Source: JABDMH01 sp965223215 (GTDB lineage Bacteria > Bacteroidota > Bacteroidia > Chitinophagales > Saprospiraceae). From it: DNA of 64,000 bases. The stretch lies in assembly GCA_965223215.1 (NCBI GenBank), contig CBDCVZ010000010.1, positions 7,564,001 to 7,628,000 of the forward strand, written 5' to 3'. The notes under the pieces were generated by a model, which saw only the letters and a list, made by a program, of their open reading frames with translations, was not told the DNA's origin and did not search any database. Made by a program: the position numbers and the translations under genes. Below, in pieces: positions 34,603 through 43,490 of the stretch (positions are counted from its first letter, which is position 1; each line of letters starts with the position of its first letter).

Positions 34603-35109
34603 TTAATCCTGTATTGATTCAGATGTAGCAATCATTGGTTCGGGAATGCCAAATCCGAAGGCAACCGTCCTTGGAAAGAAACATTGTAATTTACTGCATG
34701 CCTGGAATTTCAACTGGCCTCCCAGAGAAATATTTCCACCCGTTTTCTTTCCAGTGACCTGGATCGTGAATTTTCCCGTGAGAATGTCTTCACCGATACT
34801 GTCGTCCTGAAAATCATCGGTATCATGTTGACGTACAAAGACAAGATCTACGATTTCTATTCCCTCAGCTTCCTCAAACATTATTGAGGTGGGAATCAGG
34901 TAAGGATTTTTCGGTGTATCAGATTGAATATATAATCCCTTCTCTACTTCAAAGGTCATCTCAAGATCTATATCATCCGATGCATCTTCAGACTGGACCG
35001 CAATATCAGATAAAGAAATTTGCGCAAACAGCATTGGTTGCAAATAATTCATACCGAAGATGATCAGGGTGTAAATGATGCCACGCCTAGTTAACATTGA
35101 GTAGTTCAT
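34603..35109 (-). CDS. DsbD N-terminal-like (DsbC-interacting) periplasmic protein
   Basis: A 168-residue exported protein, with a hydrophobic signal in residues 10-29 (ending LFAQ). It resembles the immunoglobulin-like N-terminal domain of DsbD: KGLYIQSDTPKNPYLIPTSI, a beta core, and the redox pair in LKFQACSKLQCFFP (Cys138, Cys143). In DsbD this domain relays electrons to periplasmic thioredoxin-like proteins; here it lacks the transmembrane and thioredoxin parts. It overlaps the end of the upstream tlpA-like gene by 23 bp, so the pair is co-expressed and may act together in disulfide reduction. A second Met at residue 5 is a possible start. Confidence 0.8.
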   Translation of the reverse strand: MNYSMLTRRGIIYTLIIFGMNYLQPMLFAQISLSDIAVQSEDASDDIDLEMTFEVEKGLYIQSDTPKNPYLIPTSIMFEEAEGIEIVDLVFVRQHDTDDFQDDSIGEDILTGKFTIQVTGKKTGGNISLGGQLKFQACSKLQCFFPRTVAFGFGIPEPMIATSESIQD

Positions 35110-35626
35110 TGAGCTTTTCTTTGAGGTGAATTAATTTTGAATCAAAATTTCTGGTATCCAGTAAGGATAGGAATTGTATTTGCCCTTCCCTATCGATTAA
35201 AATATTGGAGGCCAACATGATCTCATCGCGGGCTAATTCTGGTAGTACCTCCGGCGGGGCAAATTTAGCGGCAACTGCACCATCACTATCTAATAGAACA
35301 GGAAAGCTTAGATTGAAGCCGTCGCGGAGTTTCTCGCTCACCAATTCTTTTGATTCTTTTACGTCGATGATCAACACGCCCACCTCATTATCAGCATATT
35401 CCTTAAATAATTGTTCGAGATAGGGAGCCTCGGCATTGCAATAGGGGCACCAGGTGGTGGCAATATGAATGACCAGGAATCTGCCGTCATAGTCACTGAG
35501 ACTGACTTGATTGCCATCAAGGTCTTCAAGGATAAAATCAGGGGCTGTTACCAGTTCGTGATCTTCCTGTCCAGAGACGGATGACAGGCAAATCAGACTG
35601 AGAAGGATAAACATCATTTTTTTCAT
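35087..35626 (-). CDS. TlpA/ResA-like periplasmic thioredoxin
   Basis: A 179-residue secreted protein: signal peptide MKKMMFILLSLICLSSVSG, then an AhpC/TSA-Redoxin-type thioredoxin fold with ATTWCPYCNAEAPYLEQL, active-site Cys60 and Cys63. DFILEDLDGNQVSLSDYDG is the usual TlpA entry strand. It is likely a periplasmic disulfide reductant, for cytochrome c or envelope-protein maturation. The following gene, overlapping by 23 bp, encodes a DsbD N-domain-like protein, a natural partner. A T-rich tract (about 35710-35730) lies upstream of the start. Confidence 0.88.
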   Translation of the reverse strand: MKKMMFILLSLICLSSVSGQEDHELVTAPDFILEDLDGNQVSLSDYDGRFLVIHIATTWCPYCNAEAPYLEQLFKEYADNEVGVLIIDVKESKELVSEKLRDGFNLSFPVLLDSDGAVAAKFAPPEVLPELARDEIMLASNILIDREGQIQFLSLLDTRNFDSKLIHLKEKLNELLNVN

Positions 35627-36215
35627 GTGAGTTGCTTTTTTAGATTGATTGAATTATTGATTTCAAGGGTATATAGATTGAGTCTGCCGTAGATTACCGG
35701 CGGGGCCAATTTTTTTTTAAATTTTTTTTAGCTCAAATTTTAGTGGGTAAGCGTGACTGCACCGGTTGTGGATCATCAAGAATTGCAAGAGAAGGAACCT
35801 GAAAAGAGGTAAAAGTGATTGCTACCTTTCCGGTCAGAAGTCCCATATGGATGAGGATGGTGCTGAATTCTTAGCTCAAGCTACCGATCTGCCCATTCTA
35901 GGTATCGGAGCACAATCGGATTCTGTTATGACGAGAGTTGTAGGTAAGTGGGAGCTGCAAACTGGTGCAGAAACCAATGATGACAGTCGTGAACCACTCC
36001 CCAAATGATCAAGCCAGGCAAATCAAATTTGAAGATGCACGCTAGGGTACCACGATGCTGGAGGCCAAGATTGAATGGATAGTCAAGCCATGCCCTCTGG
36101 CTGAGTGAGCTACTAATACCCAAATAAGATCAGGCAGCCATAAGCAATAGGAGAATCCCAACAGCCAAAGCGCTGTCAATCTCGCATCTTTTGGCACGTA
36201 AGGGACAAGTTGGGC
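35627..36215. other. Intergenic region with a possible gene remnant
   Basis: 589 bp. It includes long T tracts near 35710-35730 upstream of the thioredoxin gene. A plus-strand frame at 35766-36008 has a protein-like stretch (DEDGAEFLAQATDLPILGIG) loosely recalling cyclase-family metal hydrolases, but no complete gene. The remainder is not recognisable. Confidence 0.4.
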
Positions 36216-37730
36216 TCAGAAAAATCGAAATGAATATAGGTCTGCATCTTGGATCTCGAAGAAAATCGTGATGGGCTGACCACTGAGCTGGCTAAGATTT
36301 TTTTGAGAAGACCAGCTCACCAAGCGCGAAATCTCATTGCCAATGATCTCGTCACATTCAGATAGTGAAAATCCCGGGATGGGTGTTCCATGGTTATCTC
36401 TTAGCTCGATTTTGATATAACCAGCTGCAGAGGTCGAAAAGTTGATTTCAAGATGGTTTCCCGAAAAAGTGAGTAGTTTACTTGACAAGGTGCCTCCTGC
36501 ATAACCGGCTGAAACGGATGTGAACCCATCCATGCGGATGGCATATCGTTTTAGTTGGGCTGACTTTTGAGCATAGTGCTCGTTGACGTAGATCGACATT
36601 TCGGAAGGACCGGTGGGAACAATGTTGAGCCCAGGATAATTGGATCTTGAGACCCAATTATTCATGCCGATTCCTGGTCGGAGGTAGGACTCCAAGAAGG
36701 TTCGGTCAAAGTGCCCACCACCTCTCGAAGTCATAAAATAGGCGTCACTACAGTCTTGATAATACTTCGGATCGACATCGATGGATTGGGCTTGCTCAGG
36801 TGTAAGTACTTGCCGATTGGGCATAAATCGGGCTCCAATGGCAATATATATTTGAGGAGCCCGGAAGTAGGGACTGGTTTGCTGCGTGTATAGGTGCTCG
36901 AGAGGAGCTGACCCAAATTCCATCTGAATGCCTGGGGTCCAATGGATGAAATCCTGGGAAGTAGTCCGACCGACACTGCGAAACCCCGAATAACCGTCAC
37001 CGGTCCATGTACGGAAGTAGCAGACATATTTTCTTTCACTCTCTGACCAGAATACCACGTTTTGCGAGTCGAAAATTCCCTCGGTAAAGATGGGCTCCGA
37101 TTTCAATGGCTGCCAATGGATCCCATCTGCGGAGGTATAGGCGATCAGGCCGCTTTTCTTGGTTCCACCGATGGCTTTGAATCTGGCAGAGGGTTTGGCA
37201 GCAGGGTTCCGATCCAAAAAGGGGGAAAAATTGTGAGTAACGGGAGCGGCATTCGCCAAAATGATGTTATTCTTTTTTGATCCGCCATAAGAATGGATGC
37301 CTAGCGATGGTTTTGTCCATGACTTACCATCTGACGACTGGGCATAGCAAGTCACTTCTTGGTCGTTACCATCCGCACCAGCTGTAGGCAAACCGCGGTA
37401 ATACAATCGATATTGGCTGCTGTCTTTTATTACGGTGCAGTAGGCACTGAAAGGTCCCTCCCAAGGCTTGTCAAAATAAAGCACGGTGCCTTCGTCCGTG
37501 GGAGTATGCATGCGCAGTTGCACATTGCTTAGCTGCTCAATCAGAAAATAATCCACAAAAAGCTGGCGTTCATCGCTGATATCTATGACCGGTTGTGTGT
37601 GTACGGTGCCAGCGAATAGCAGCACAGCGAGTACGGTGCCAGTGCAAGCACAATTCCACCTATGGATCCAACTGCTTTCCGGAGTTTCGAAATCTATGGA
37701 TTTCACATCGATATGGTTTTTCTCGATCAA
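36216..37730 (-). CDS. Exported glycosidase-like beta-propeller protein
   Basis: A 504-residue protein with a signal segment (TGTVLAVLLFAGTVHT, about residues 30-46) and a five-bladed-propeller look similar to GH32/GH43/GH130-like proteins: DERQLFVDYFLIEQL, then blades with YRLYYRG, CYAQSSDGKSWTKPSLG, AYTSADGIHWQPL, GRTTSQDFIHWTPG, and PYFRAPQIYIAIGARF. The repeated S-x-D-G-x-x-W pattern is typical of sugar-acting propellers. The last 130 residues form a beta-sandwich (GGTLSSKLLTFSG onward). I cannot name an activity; similar uncharacterised proteins occur in Bacteroidota and Planctomycetes. The gene is divergent from permease F. Confidence 0.75.
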   Translation of the reverse strand: MIEKNHIDVKSIDFETPESSWIHRWNCACTGTVLAVLLFAGTVHTQPVIDISDERQLFVDYFLIEQLSNVQLRMHTPTDEGTVLYFDKPWEGPFSAYCTVIKDSSQYRLYYRGLPTAGADGNDQEVTCYAQSSDGKSWTKPSLGIHSYGGSKKNNIILANAAPVTHNFSPFLDRNPAAKPSARFKAIGGTKKSGLIAYTSADGIHWQPLKSEPIFTEGIFDSQNVVFWSESERKYVCYFRTWTGDGYSGFRSVGRTTSQDFIHWTPGIQMEFGSAPLEHLYTQQTSPYFRAPQIYIAIGARFMPNRQVLTPEQAQSIDVDPKYYQDCSDAYFMTSRGGGHFDRTFLESYLRPGIGMNNWVSRSNYPGLNIVPTGPSEMSIYVNEHYAQKSAQLKRYAIRMDGFTSVSAGYAGGTLSSKLLTFSGNHLEINFSTSAAGYIKIELRDNHGTPIPGFSLSECDEIIGNEISRLVSWSSQKNLSQLSGQPITIFFEIQDADLYSFRFF

Positions 37731-37819
37731 GCAGACCAGTTATTCGACGGGCAAAGCTATGGTTCAAGTTCGTATTGGTTATTTTGGAGTGCTTCCGATC
37801 AATTGAAAATTCCAGTCCA

Positions 37820-40267
37820 ATGATGCAAAATCGATTTAAGATTGCCCTGCGAAATTTATGGAAAAATAAGCGGTCTTCACTGATAAATATTTTCGGGCTT
37901 TCCGTCGGTCTCGCCTGCTCCTACTTGATCATCCTCTACAGTTGGCATGAGTATACCTACGATACCTTCCATCCGAAGGCTGATCGCATCTTCCGGGTTG
38001 AGTATGGACTTCAATTGTCAAATGAAGTGAGCACGGGACGTACCCCACCTACCGTGGGACCCCGATTGGTGGACTATTTTCCAGAAATTGAAGCTGCAGC
38101 GCGCTTTTATCCCAGAGAATTGAGTGTTGAAGTGCCTGAATCTGGAAGGCAATTTGAATTAGACAATGTCTTCTTTGCAGACTCTTCTGCATTGCGCGTT
38201 TTTGATTTTGACTTTATCCGGGGAGATAGGGTTCAGGCTCTGCACTCACCCTCTTCGGTAATTTTAACGGCAGAGACAGCTCTAAGACTCTACGGCTCAA
38301 TGGAAGTGATTGGCCGGCCTCTGCGCCTGGCTGGGGAAGATGGATTTAGTGTTTCCGGAGTTGTCAAGGCTTGGCCAGACAATGCACATATGGAGTTTAA
38401 TATGCTACTAACCTATGGTGCAATGGTGGCCGTGGAACCTGCACATGCACGAGCAGTGACCCAGTGGGTCATCGACAACAACTGGATTGCCACACATTCC
38501 TTTACTTATGTGCTCTTACGAGAAAACCAAGATCCGAGCCGGGTGAATCGACGATTTGCGCAATTTATTGATGAATTTGGCGACGAGCGCTTTAAAGAAA
38601 AGCAGTCGCTAAGTCTCCTGCCCGTTAAAGACATCCATTTATATTCAGAGGAGGGTGGGCCAAAACCCCCAGGCAATCTGAATTACTTGTATTTATTTGC
38701 CATCGTTGGCATTATCATATTGATGATTGCAGCCATTAATTTCATCAACCTTTCCACGGCAAGTTCATTTTCACGCGCAAAGGAGGTTGGGGTTCGAAAG
38801 GTTTTAGGTGCCCAAAGGATATCACTGGTTGGCCAGTTTCTAGGAGAGTCGTTTCTATTGAGCTTTTTAGCCTTTCTCATTGCCATGGCGCTGACGGTCT
38901 GGGCATTGCCTTATCTCAATGAATTAACCGGGCTGGAAATCACTTATGCACCCTGGCACATGCCAAAAATGACGTATCTCTTTGTCGGGATCTTTTTGTT
39001 AACCGGCTTTTTGGCAGGAATTTATCCGGCTTTTTTTGTGACACGATTCAAGCCCTTGACTGTTTTGCGAGGTACCTTATCGGAAAATCGATCCTCGGGG
39101 GTGCAATGGTTTCGAAAATCATTGATTACGCTTCAATTTGTAGCAGCCATCGGCTTTATTGCCGGAACAATCACCGTGTATTTACAGTTGCGCTATCTGC
39201 AAAATCAGCCTTTGGGCTTCAATCGAGATTTGGTTATAAATCTCCCCTTAAACAGTGGAGGAAATATTAATGAAGTGTTTCGTCCTGGTGATTCGACCTT
39301 ACGGCAAAGGATGAATACTTTTGATGAATCTTTAAGTGAGCACCCAAATGTCATCGCGGTTACCCAGGGATATCGCCCACCGGGTCTAGGCGCCGTCGGC
39401 AGGAATGTTTGGAATGATCATATCCCACAGAGTGAAAATTTATTTGCCAGAGTACTCTCTGTGGACTACGATTATGTCGAAAGCTTTGATCTAAAAATTG
39501 TCGAGGGTCGTGATTTCGATCGGTCTTTCGGAACAGATCACTTGAGCTCCTTCATGATCAATGAAGAGGCCGTGCAAGCATTAGGTTGGTCTAATCCATC
39601 GGAAGCTGTCGGTCAGTCTATGGTTTTGGAAGGTAAGGAAGGTCAAGTAATCGGAGTTTTGAAAAATTTTAATTATGCCAGCCTGTACCAGGAAATTGAT
39701 CCTTTGGTATTAGAAGTGCGACCAGGGGCGTTTGCTTATTTCTCGGTGGTCATCGAAGACGCAAACATCACTGCAACACTGTCTTTTTTAGAAGATAAAT
39801 GGAAGCAATTCTTTCCGGAGAAAGTTTTTGAGTTCGAATTTCTGGATGATCGCATTAATGAAGCATATTTATCCGAGCGAAGACTATCCGAAATGATCGG
39901 GTATTTTTCTTTGGTCGCGATCTTCATAGCTTGCTTCGGACTACTCGGACTGGCGGCACTACTTATTCAGCAACGTTTCAGAGAAATTGGTATCCGCAAG
40001 GTCTTGGGGGCTTCCGTAAACCAAATTCTTAGGTTAATTTCTGAGGATTTTATGAAATTGATAGGGCTGGCCATGTTAATTGCAGCACCATTGACATGGT
40101 ACGCACTCAGTGGATGGTTAGAAGAATTCGCCTATCGAATTGAATTTCCTTGGTGGCTACTGCTCGTAAGTGGATTGATCGTTATTTTAATTGCCTTTGT
40201 AGCCATTTGTACCCAATCACTCCGTGCTGCTTTGGCCAATCCGGTTGATGCCATCAGAGATGAATAG
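37820..40267 (+). CDS. FtsX/MacB-like permease without prefix domain (permease F)
   Basis: An 815-residue two-unit permease. The frame is open to 37595, but the upstream residues are Cys/Arg-rich, overlap the divergent gene and are unlike the family; paralogues begin at MMQNRFKIALRNLWKNKRSS, so I set the start at 37820 (ATG 37823 also possible). TM1 is at about residues 22-43 (INIFGLSVGLACSYLII); AKEVGVRKVLGAQRISLVGQF lies near 321, FREIGIRKVLGASVNQIL near 722. It lacks the prefix and has no PadR gene adjacent. Substrate unknown; no ATPase nearby. Confidence 0.88.
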   Translation: MMQNRFKIALRNLWKNKRSSLINIFGLSVGLACSYLIILYSWHEYTYDTFHPKADRIFRVEYGLQLSNEVSTGRTPPTVGPRLVDYFPEIEAAARFYPRELSVEVPESGRQFELDNVFFADSSALRVFDFDFIRGDRVQALHSPSSVILTAETALRLYGSMEVIGRPLRLAGEDGFSVSGVVKAWPDNAHMEFNMLLTYGAMVAVEPAHARAVTQWVIDNNWIATHSFTYVLLRENQDPSRVNRRFAQFIDEFGDERFKEKQSLSLLPVKDIHLYSEEGGPKPPGNLNYLYLFAIVGIIILMIAAINFINLSTASSFSRAKEVGVRKVLGAQRISLVGQFLGESFLLSFLAFLIAMALTVWALPYLNELTGLEITYAPWHMPKMTYLFVGIFLLTGFLAGIYPAFFVTRFKPLTVLRGTLSENRSSGVQWFRKSLITLQFVAAIGFIAGTITVYLQLRYLQNQPLGFNRDLVINLPLNSGGNINEVFRPGDSTLRQRMNTFDESLSEHPNVIAVTQGYRPPGLGAVGRNVWNDHIPQSENLFARVLSVDYDYVESFDLKIVEGRDFDRSFGTDHLSSFMINEEAVQALGWSNPSEAVGQSMVLEGKEGQVIGVLKNFNYASLYQEIDPLVLEVRPGAFAYFSVVIEDANITATLSFLEDKWKQFFPEKVFEFEFLDDRINEAYLSERRLSEMIGYFSLVAIFIACFGLLGLAALLIQQRFREIGIRKVLGASVNQILRLISEDFMKLIGLAMLIAAPLTWYALSGWLEEFAYRIEFPWWLLLVSGLIVILIAFVAICTQSLRAALANPVDAIRDE

Positions 40268-40541
40268 TTTCGCAGGGTAAGTATGCTAAGTTTTAGGGAT
40301 CATACCGGATCTTTATCTCTCCCATGAACCTCCTTGTTGTACGATTTGGTGCGATGAGCGGGTCATTCACTAGACTGGGGTCTAGTCTTAAGGTACCGTG
40401 CGTGAATTTCCAATTTTTTTCAAACAGCCATTCAGGTTGTCACCGACCAGGCAAGGTTGGGTGAAACCCCCGGAAGGGATCTCACCAGATACTACCTTCA
40501 GTAGTTTTGCAACTTGACAGTCGAGCAATGCTTGTTACAGT

Positions 40542-40751
40542 CTACATAGTCAATAGTCCTAACTCAAATCCCTTTCTGACCAAACCTGCCATGTTCTTCA
40601 CGGCCAGTTTATCGAGCAAGTTGCGCTTATGTGTTTTCACCGTATTTACAGAGATGTAAAGTTGCTGTGCAATTTCCTGTGCCGTGTGCTCGTAGGCTAC
40701 TAATCTCAGTACTTCTTGTTCGCGGTTGGAGATGGTTTCTTGATAAATCAT
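40542..40751 (-). CDS. Stand-alone LuxR-type helix-turn-helix protein
   Basis: A 69-residue protein made up almost entirely of a LuxR/GerE DNA-binding domain: ISNREQEVLRLVAYEHTAQE, then IAQQLYISVNTVKTHKRNLL and DKLAVKNMAGLVRKG. There is no receiver or ligand-binding domain. Its start overlaps the stop of the preceding 70-residue gene as ATGA, so the two form a coupled unit. A TPR histidine kinase lies 490 bp upstream on the same strand, but with no receiver domain there is no direct phosphotransfer target. Control could come from partner binding. Confidence 0.85.
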   Translation of the reverse strand: MIYQETISNREQEVLRLVAYEHTAQEIAQQLYISVNTVKTHKRNLLDKLAVKNMAGLVRKGFELGLLTM

Positions 40752-40960
40752 AATTTATGGCTTGGACGTTTAGGTGGTCTTTGATGAGTTCGATTTTGAA
40801 TCATTGGTGTTTCCATTTTGTCTTTGCATGTGTCGAAATAATCATTCAACTTCTGATCTATTTCGGTCAACCAGAACACCACCGATTGAGCAAAATCGTT
40901 CTCCGTCTCATCCCGACTCTTAGATCTTTGGAACTGGACGATTTTCGTCTGTCTGTTCAT
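40748..40960 (-). CDS. Small hypothetical protein coupled to the LuxR-type gene
   Basis: A 70-residue charged protein (MNRQTKIVQFQRSKSRDETE at the start) with a probable helix FAQSVVFWLTEIDQKLNDYF in the middle and a basic Pro/Arg-rich tail (QRPPKRPSHKL). It has no signal peptide or known domain. The 4-bp ATGA overlap with the LuxR-type gene argues for a real, translationally coupled gene rather than a chance frame. It could modulate the HTH protein; this is inference. Confidence 0.55.
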   Translation of the reverse strand: MNRQTKIVQFQRSKSRDETENDFAQSVVFWLTEIDQKLNDYFDTCKDKMETPMIQNRTHQRPPKRPSHKL

Positions 40961-41450
40961 AATTCAATAATAGGACCTGAAGCAGTTCTGCCTCCCATAC
41001 TTAAGTATGGTTTTTGACGCCGTGCTAGTGGTGTCGGGGTTGTAATGGTCTTCCTAGTAAAGTTTCTAAATAAGGCGATTCAGGCCGAATACGATGAAAA
41101 ATCATCTCTTTAGGTGACCGGGTAACTCAGATGCATGCGGAATTTTATCTGGTAAGACAAAATTCTATCACTCATGAATCATTTATCATGAAATTAATTT
41201 ATATCCCTCTTGCCAGTCTTCTATTGGTGGGTCATTCACCGATCGATGTCTTTGGAGAACTCATTTGTGTGGATGTAGTCATTTATTGATCCAATGATGA
41301 ATGTCGCATTTTGGGAGTCTGATATGAGGAAGGAATCCGATTGTCCGATTTAGATGGATTTTTTGACAAGCGTCAAGCCATCCTCAACGAACATGATTTC
41401 CACGGTTTATGCAGGAGGATCTATGGTGAAAGCCTCACATCAGCTTTAAA
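40961..41450. other. Intergenic region with a decayed secreted-protein frame
   Basis: 490 bp between the small LuxR unit and the histidine kinase gene. The plus-strand half from 41188 onward reads as a degraded gene, listed separately. I see nothing recognisable in 40961-41187. Confidence 0.5.
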
Positions 41451-41454
41451 TTAG
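41188..41454 (+). pseudogene. Possible decayed gene for a small secreted protein, two in-frame TGA codons
   Basis: ATG at 41188 gives a signal-like start (MKLIYIPLASLLLVGHSPID), then FGELICVDVVIY and a TGA (41287). The same frame continues SNDECRILGV, TGA (41320), then YEEGIRLSDLDGFFDKRQAI and NEHDFHGLCRRIYGESLTSA to TAG at 41452. The protein-like composition on both sides of each stop points to one former 88-codon gene. The family is not recognised. It converges on the histidine kinase gene. Confidence 0.36.
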
Positions 41455-43490
41455 GCCGCGACTCCAGCTTTTAAATATGATTTTATTATTAGGGTCACAG
41501 TCAGTCCATGATGTGAAGTAATATGCAAGTCAGCATTTAATTTCTTCGCAAATGATTGCACCAAAGAATATCCAAACGATTGATGCTTGATGGATTCGAG
41601 ATCGCTAATTCCCGTGCCATTGTCTTTTACTTGCAACTCAAGGACTTTCCCTTTCTCCAACAAGCTAACGGATATTTGACCACTTTCTTGGTGCTTAAAT
41701 GCATGTTTGAGGGCATTACCAATTAATTCATTGATCACCAACCCAAGGGGTATCATGGTGTCGACATCAAGGTGCAGATCAGCTATGTTTTGTTCAATGC
41801 TAATTTGGTGATTCGGAAGTTGATAGGATTCATTCAGGTTATCAACCAGTTTGGCAATGTAATCCCTAATATTTACACCTTTGAGATTATCATGTTGATA
41901 GAGGTCCTTGTGAATGAGTGCCATAGAAGCCACCCGATTTTGGCCACTCAGTAGTGCTTCTTTCGCCCCCTTATCTTGAATATACATGGACTGGAGTTCC
42001 AGGAGTGCCGAAATTACTTGAAGATTGTTTTTTACGCGATGATGAATCTCTTTGAGTAGGGTAGTCTTTTCTTCATCTGCACTCTTGATCAGCCGATTCT
42101 GCTTTTTGATTTTTTGATAAAGGCGAACCATGAGTCCGGAGAATAGAGTGAGCAGTATGAAACCTACCAACAGACCAATGTTGCGCTGTCTAGCTACTTT
42201 GAGTTGCACCGCTGCCAATTCACGCTCCGTGCTCAATAGATCGATTTGGTGGTCTTTTTCTTGCGAAAGATATTTTGTTTCCATCTCCTTCCTCAACTGC
42301 GTGCTTTCAGCCTCACTTTTTTCAGCATTAGCCTCGATAAACTGATGCAGATATTGATTGGCAAGTCTCAGGTTTCCCATCCCTTCAGAAGTTCTTGCCT
42401 TAAATTGAAACCATTTGATTTGAAAATCCTTGAAGTCAGACTCAAAGAGCTGGGTTTGAATTTTATCAAGCTGCTTATTTGCAGTGAGAGGATTTCCTTC
42501 ATCCAAAGCCAGTTCGGCCAAAGAAAGACCGAGCAGGCATCGATGATGGGGTGGTAGTTGAAGACTGGGCGTCTGATCAAGTTTCACTAGAAACGACTTT
42601 GCTTCCTGTATACGACCCAATCTCTGTAAGGCAGTACCCATGGACAATTCACAAAGAATCAAATCCGATTCTCTTCCCAATATCTCATAAAGTTTGCGCG
42701 ATTTTTCAGCAGATTCCAGCGCATTTTCATGATCGCCAGTGAAACTGTAAGCTGCCGCCATATTGTGATAGATATTTGCCACACCGGCAGTATCTTTCAA
42801 ATTTAGCCGTAACTCGATCCCCTCCTGGTAAATACGAAGTGCCTCATCATATCGCTTTAATTGTCGATAAAAAATGCCAATATTATTAAGCAACTTAGCT
42901 CGCTTCTCGTCAAAACAATGTTGTCGACAAATTTCAACCGCTTCAATATGGGGGCCTAGCGCTGTGCCGATGTTGCCCTTGAAATAATCGGCCACTCCGA
43001 GATTGATGAGGTAATCTACCCGGTTAATGATGGGTAAGTTTTCAGCTTCGATCATGCTCAATCCCTTATTGGTCCAATTTTTACTTTCCGCGTAATTGCC
43101 TCTTCGCGCCTCTACGGATCCGAGACTTCGCCAAATCAATAATTTGCCCTTTTGATAGTCAAGTCGATCAGATAGTTCGGCACCTCGTATTAGATAACTG
43201 TATGCAGAATCAATGTGCTGAGATTCAAGCTCCTTGCCGATCATGTGGCAAGCTAACACGGCTTGAGTGTCTTGTTGATGGTTGGCTATGGTGATTAGGC
43301 TATCCAAACGAACCTGTTCTCCAGCAATGGCCCGTTTGCCGTAGACGACAGATAAGAGCAACAGAAGTAATTTGAAAAGAGGTAAACGAATGTTGATAGG
43401 TTGAAACTGAGAAAAGGTGGAAGGAAGGTTGAGAACCAACCCCAGTAGGATGGAGAAGAGTCTGGATGGCATCATAGGTGTTCCTGACAA
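41451..43490 (-). CDS. TPR-repeat sensor histidine kinase, HisKA_2 type
   Basis: A 679-residue sensor kinase. After hydrophobic N-terminal segments (signal or anchor up to about residue 57) comes a region of about seven TPR-like repeats (about 90-390; for example YDEALRIYQEGIELRLNL, HENALESAEKSRKLYEIL), a coiled-coil stretch, one transmembrane helix (GLLVGFILLTLFSGLMVRLY, about 437-455), then the kinase. The phosphoacceptor His is near 483 in LLKEIHHRVKNNLQVISALL, HisKA_2 type, and the HATPase core has NELIGNALKHAF and DNGTGIS. No response regulator with a receiver is adjacent. The exact start is uncertain among Met1, Met6 and Met7. Confidence 0.88.
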   Translation of the reverse strand: MSGTPMMPSRLFSILLGLVLNLPSTFSQFQPINIRLPLFKLLLLLLSVVYGKRAIAGEQVRLDSLITIANHQQDTQAVLACHMIGKELESQHIDSAYSYLIRGAELSDRLDYQKGKLLIWRSLGSVEARRGNYAESKNWTNKGLSMIEAENLPIINRVDYLINLGVADYFKGNIGTALGPHIEAVEICRQHCFDEKRAKLLNNIGIFYRQLKRYDEALRIYQEGIELRLNLKDTAGVANIYHNMAAAYSFTGDHENALESAEKSRKLYEILGRESDLILCELSMGTALQRLGRIQEAKSFLVKLDQTPSLQLPPHHRCLLGLSLAELALDEGNPLTANKQLDKIQTQLFESDFKDFQIKWFQFKARTSEGMGNLRLANQYLHQFIEANAEKSEAESTQLRKEMETKYLSQEKDHQIDLLSTERELAAVQLKVARQRNIGLLVGFILLTLFSGLMVRLYQKIKKQNRLIKSADEEKTTLLKEIHHRVKNNLQVISALLELQSMYIQDKGAKEALLSGQNRVASMALIHKDLYQHDNLKGVNIRDYIAKLVDNLNESYQLPNHQISIEQNIADLHLDVDTMIPLGLVINELIGNALKHAFKHQESGQISVSLLEKGKVLELQVKDNGTGISDLESIKHQSFGYSLVQSFAKKLNADLHITSHHGLTVTLIIKSYLKAGVAA

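Noticed and set aside
34368..34631. 87-codon minus-strand frame after the DsbD-N-like gene
   Set aside because: Irregular composition, overlaps the end of a well-supported gene, no recognisable motif.
37595..37819. In-frame extension of permease F into the divergent gene
   Set aside because: Cys/Arg-rich, overlaps the opposite gene, and is absent from paralogues.
40757..41017. 86-codon plus-strand frame antisense to the LuxR-coupled gene
   Set aside because: The minus-strand pair is supported by ATGA coupling and a clear LuxR domain; this frame has no motif.
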